From assembly GCA_020849535.1 (NCBI GenBank), contig JADLGB010000180.1:1-34177 (forward strand): a stretch of DNA of 34,177 bases, given 5' to 3'. Below the pieces are notes generated by a model that had not been told where the DNA came from, ran no database searches, and saw only the letters and a program-made list of their open reading frames with translations. The DNA is from Candidatus Hydrogenedentota bacterium. GTDB taxonomy: Bacteria > Hydrogenedentota > Hydrogenedentia > Hydrogenedentales > SLHB01. The stretch's first letter is position 1. Each line of letters opens with the position of its first letter. Below, piece after piece: positions 33,436-34,177 of this stretch. The position numbers were made by a program, and so were the translations under genes.

Positions 33436-33520
33436 CAAGATGCCAGCACGGTTGCTGCCGCTCCCAGACTTGATCGCCGTTCTTGGGTTCAACTGCCGTT
33501 TGTGAGATGACGCGCCTGCG

Positions 33521-34177
33521 TCAGCCGCAGCAGCGTCCGCCTTTCTTCACTGCGGAGACCGACAGGCTGGTGATGTAGTCGCCGGCCTGGGTGTCCGCGG
33601 GCAGATGCTTCAGGATTTCTTCGTACAGGGGATCGTTCATCTCGGTCATGGAGTTGACGTAGCCGGGGTTTGATTCCAGCACCACGTCGCTCAGTCCCGC
33701 CTCTTTCGCCATGCGCTCGGTCTCTTCGACGAGGACAGCGCCCGCGATGCAGCCGATCAGCGATTCCACCATGCCACGTATCGCCTCCGGCAAGGGGCGC
33801 AGCAGGGCGAGGTCGGACACCGCGACGCGTCCGCCCGGTTTCAGCACGCGGGCGATTTCGCGCCACACCTGGGGCTTGTCGGGCGACAGGTTGATGACGC
33901 AATTCGAGATGATCACGTCCACGCTGTTGTCGGCAACGGGCAGGTGCTCGATCTCGCCGAGGCGGAACTCGACGTTGTCGAGGCCAGTCCGTTCGCGGTA
34001 GGTCGCGAGGTTCTTGCGCGCCTTGGCGAGCATCGGCGCGGTCATGTCCACGCCGATGGCTTTCCCGGCGGGGCCCACCTTCTTGCCCGCGATGAACACG
34101 TCGAACCCGCCGCCGCTCCCGAGGTCCAGCACGGTCTCGCCGGGCCGCAGCGAGGCCAAGGCCACGGGGTTGCCGCA
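33521..34177 (-). CDS. arsM: Arsenite S-adenosylmethionine methyltransferase (5' end beyond window)
   Basis: The visible 218 residues are the C-terminal and core part of ArsM, which methylates As(III) with SAM. The frame runs off the window with [10 protein letters not shown] at the edge, and the family has an N-terminal extension before this. SAM motif I is [11 protein letters not shown]. Two of the three arsenic-binding cysteines are visible: in [11 protein letters not shown] and in [10 protein letters not shown]. The first lies outside. The product ends with GGRCCG, an extra cysteine pair common in bacterial ArsM. No ArsR-type regulator is in view, so regulation is unknown. The gene is convergent with the sugar operon. 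Confidence 0.9.
   Translation of the reverse strand, partial: CGNPVALASLRPGETVLDLGSGGGFDVFIAGKKVGPAGKAIGVDMTAPMLAKARKNLATYRERTGLDNVEFRLGEIEHLPVADNSVDVIISNCVINLSPDKPQVWREIARVLKPGGRVAVSDLALLRPLPEAIRGMVESLIGCIAGAVLVEETERMAKEAGLSDVVLESNPGYVNSMTEMNDPLYEEILKHLPADTQAGDYITSLSVSAVKKGGRCCG

Overview
The window is 34 kb of GC-rich bacterial chromosome. It has about 22 confident protein genes, two gene remnants and no rRNA, tRNA or CRISPR. The cell is Gram-negative-like: it has exported and lipoprotein products, type IV pilus ATPases and secretin-like (STN) sequence repeats. The mix points to a planctomycete-like or candidate-phylum (for example Hydrogenedentes) genome. That mix is an M56/BlaI pair, CehA-type PHP hydrolase, YncE/phosphoesterase protein, sugar-acid type isomerases, Gfo/Idh/MocA oxidoreductases, and many palindromic intergenic repeats at gene ends. 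This placement is inference from gene style only.

Layout. Positions 1-474 hold a folded repeat and no gene. Positions 475-5355 carry a plus-strand set: Nudix hydrolase, Trm112-like/SAM methyltransferase, TIM-barrel sugar isomerase/epimerase and a CehA-type PHP hydrolase. Positions 5650-6340 hold a VOC protein, then a short-chain dehydrogenase start fused to a duplicated copy of the CehA 3' end (a recombination scar). Positions 6357-8773 (minus) hold a BlaI-type repressor and an M56 sensor peptidase with two STN-like repeats, behind a promoter with two perfect operators. Positions 8901-9420 hold a mosaic of MITE-like repeats.

Positions 9545-17803 (minus) are the centre of interest. A five-gene operon runs from a near-consensus promoter: a MshEN-DnaA-type AAA+ fusion protein, PilB, PilT, PilS and PilR. 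The first protein joins a PilB-like MshEN domain (a family known to bind c-di-GMP) through a repetitive helical linker to a complete DnaA-type ATPase domain that lacks the DNA-binding domain IV. A diguanylate cyclase response regulator with an I-site lies at 23492-24412, so a c-di-GMP link to the pilus motors is plausible.

Positions 18016-20197 hold a Gfo/Idh oxidoreductase divergent from an NAD-dependent sugar epimerase. Positions 20198-20493 hold a second MITE-like element with 25-bp inverted ends. Next come an exported YncE/phosphoesterase protein (minus), the GGDEF regulator (minus), an exported nucleoside hydrolase (plus) and a hybrid sensor kinase (minus).

Positions 28765-33435 form a plus-strand carbohydrate operon: fucose/arabinose-isomerase-like protein, Gfo/Idh oxidoreductase, RbsC-type permease and RbsB-type lipoprotein. 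No ABC ATPase gene is present. The window ends inside an arsenite methyltransferase gene (arsM) on the minus strand.
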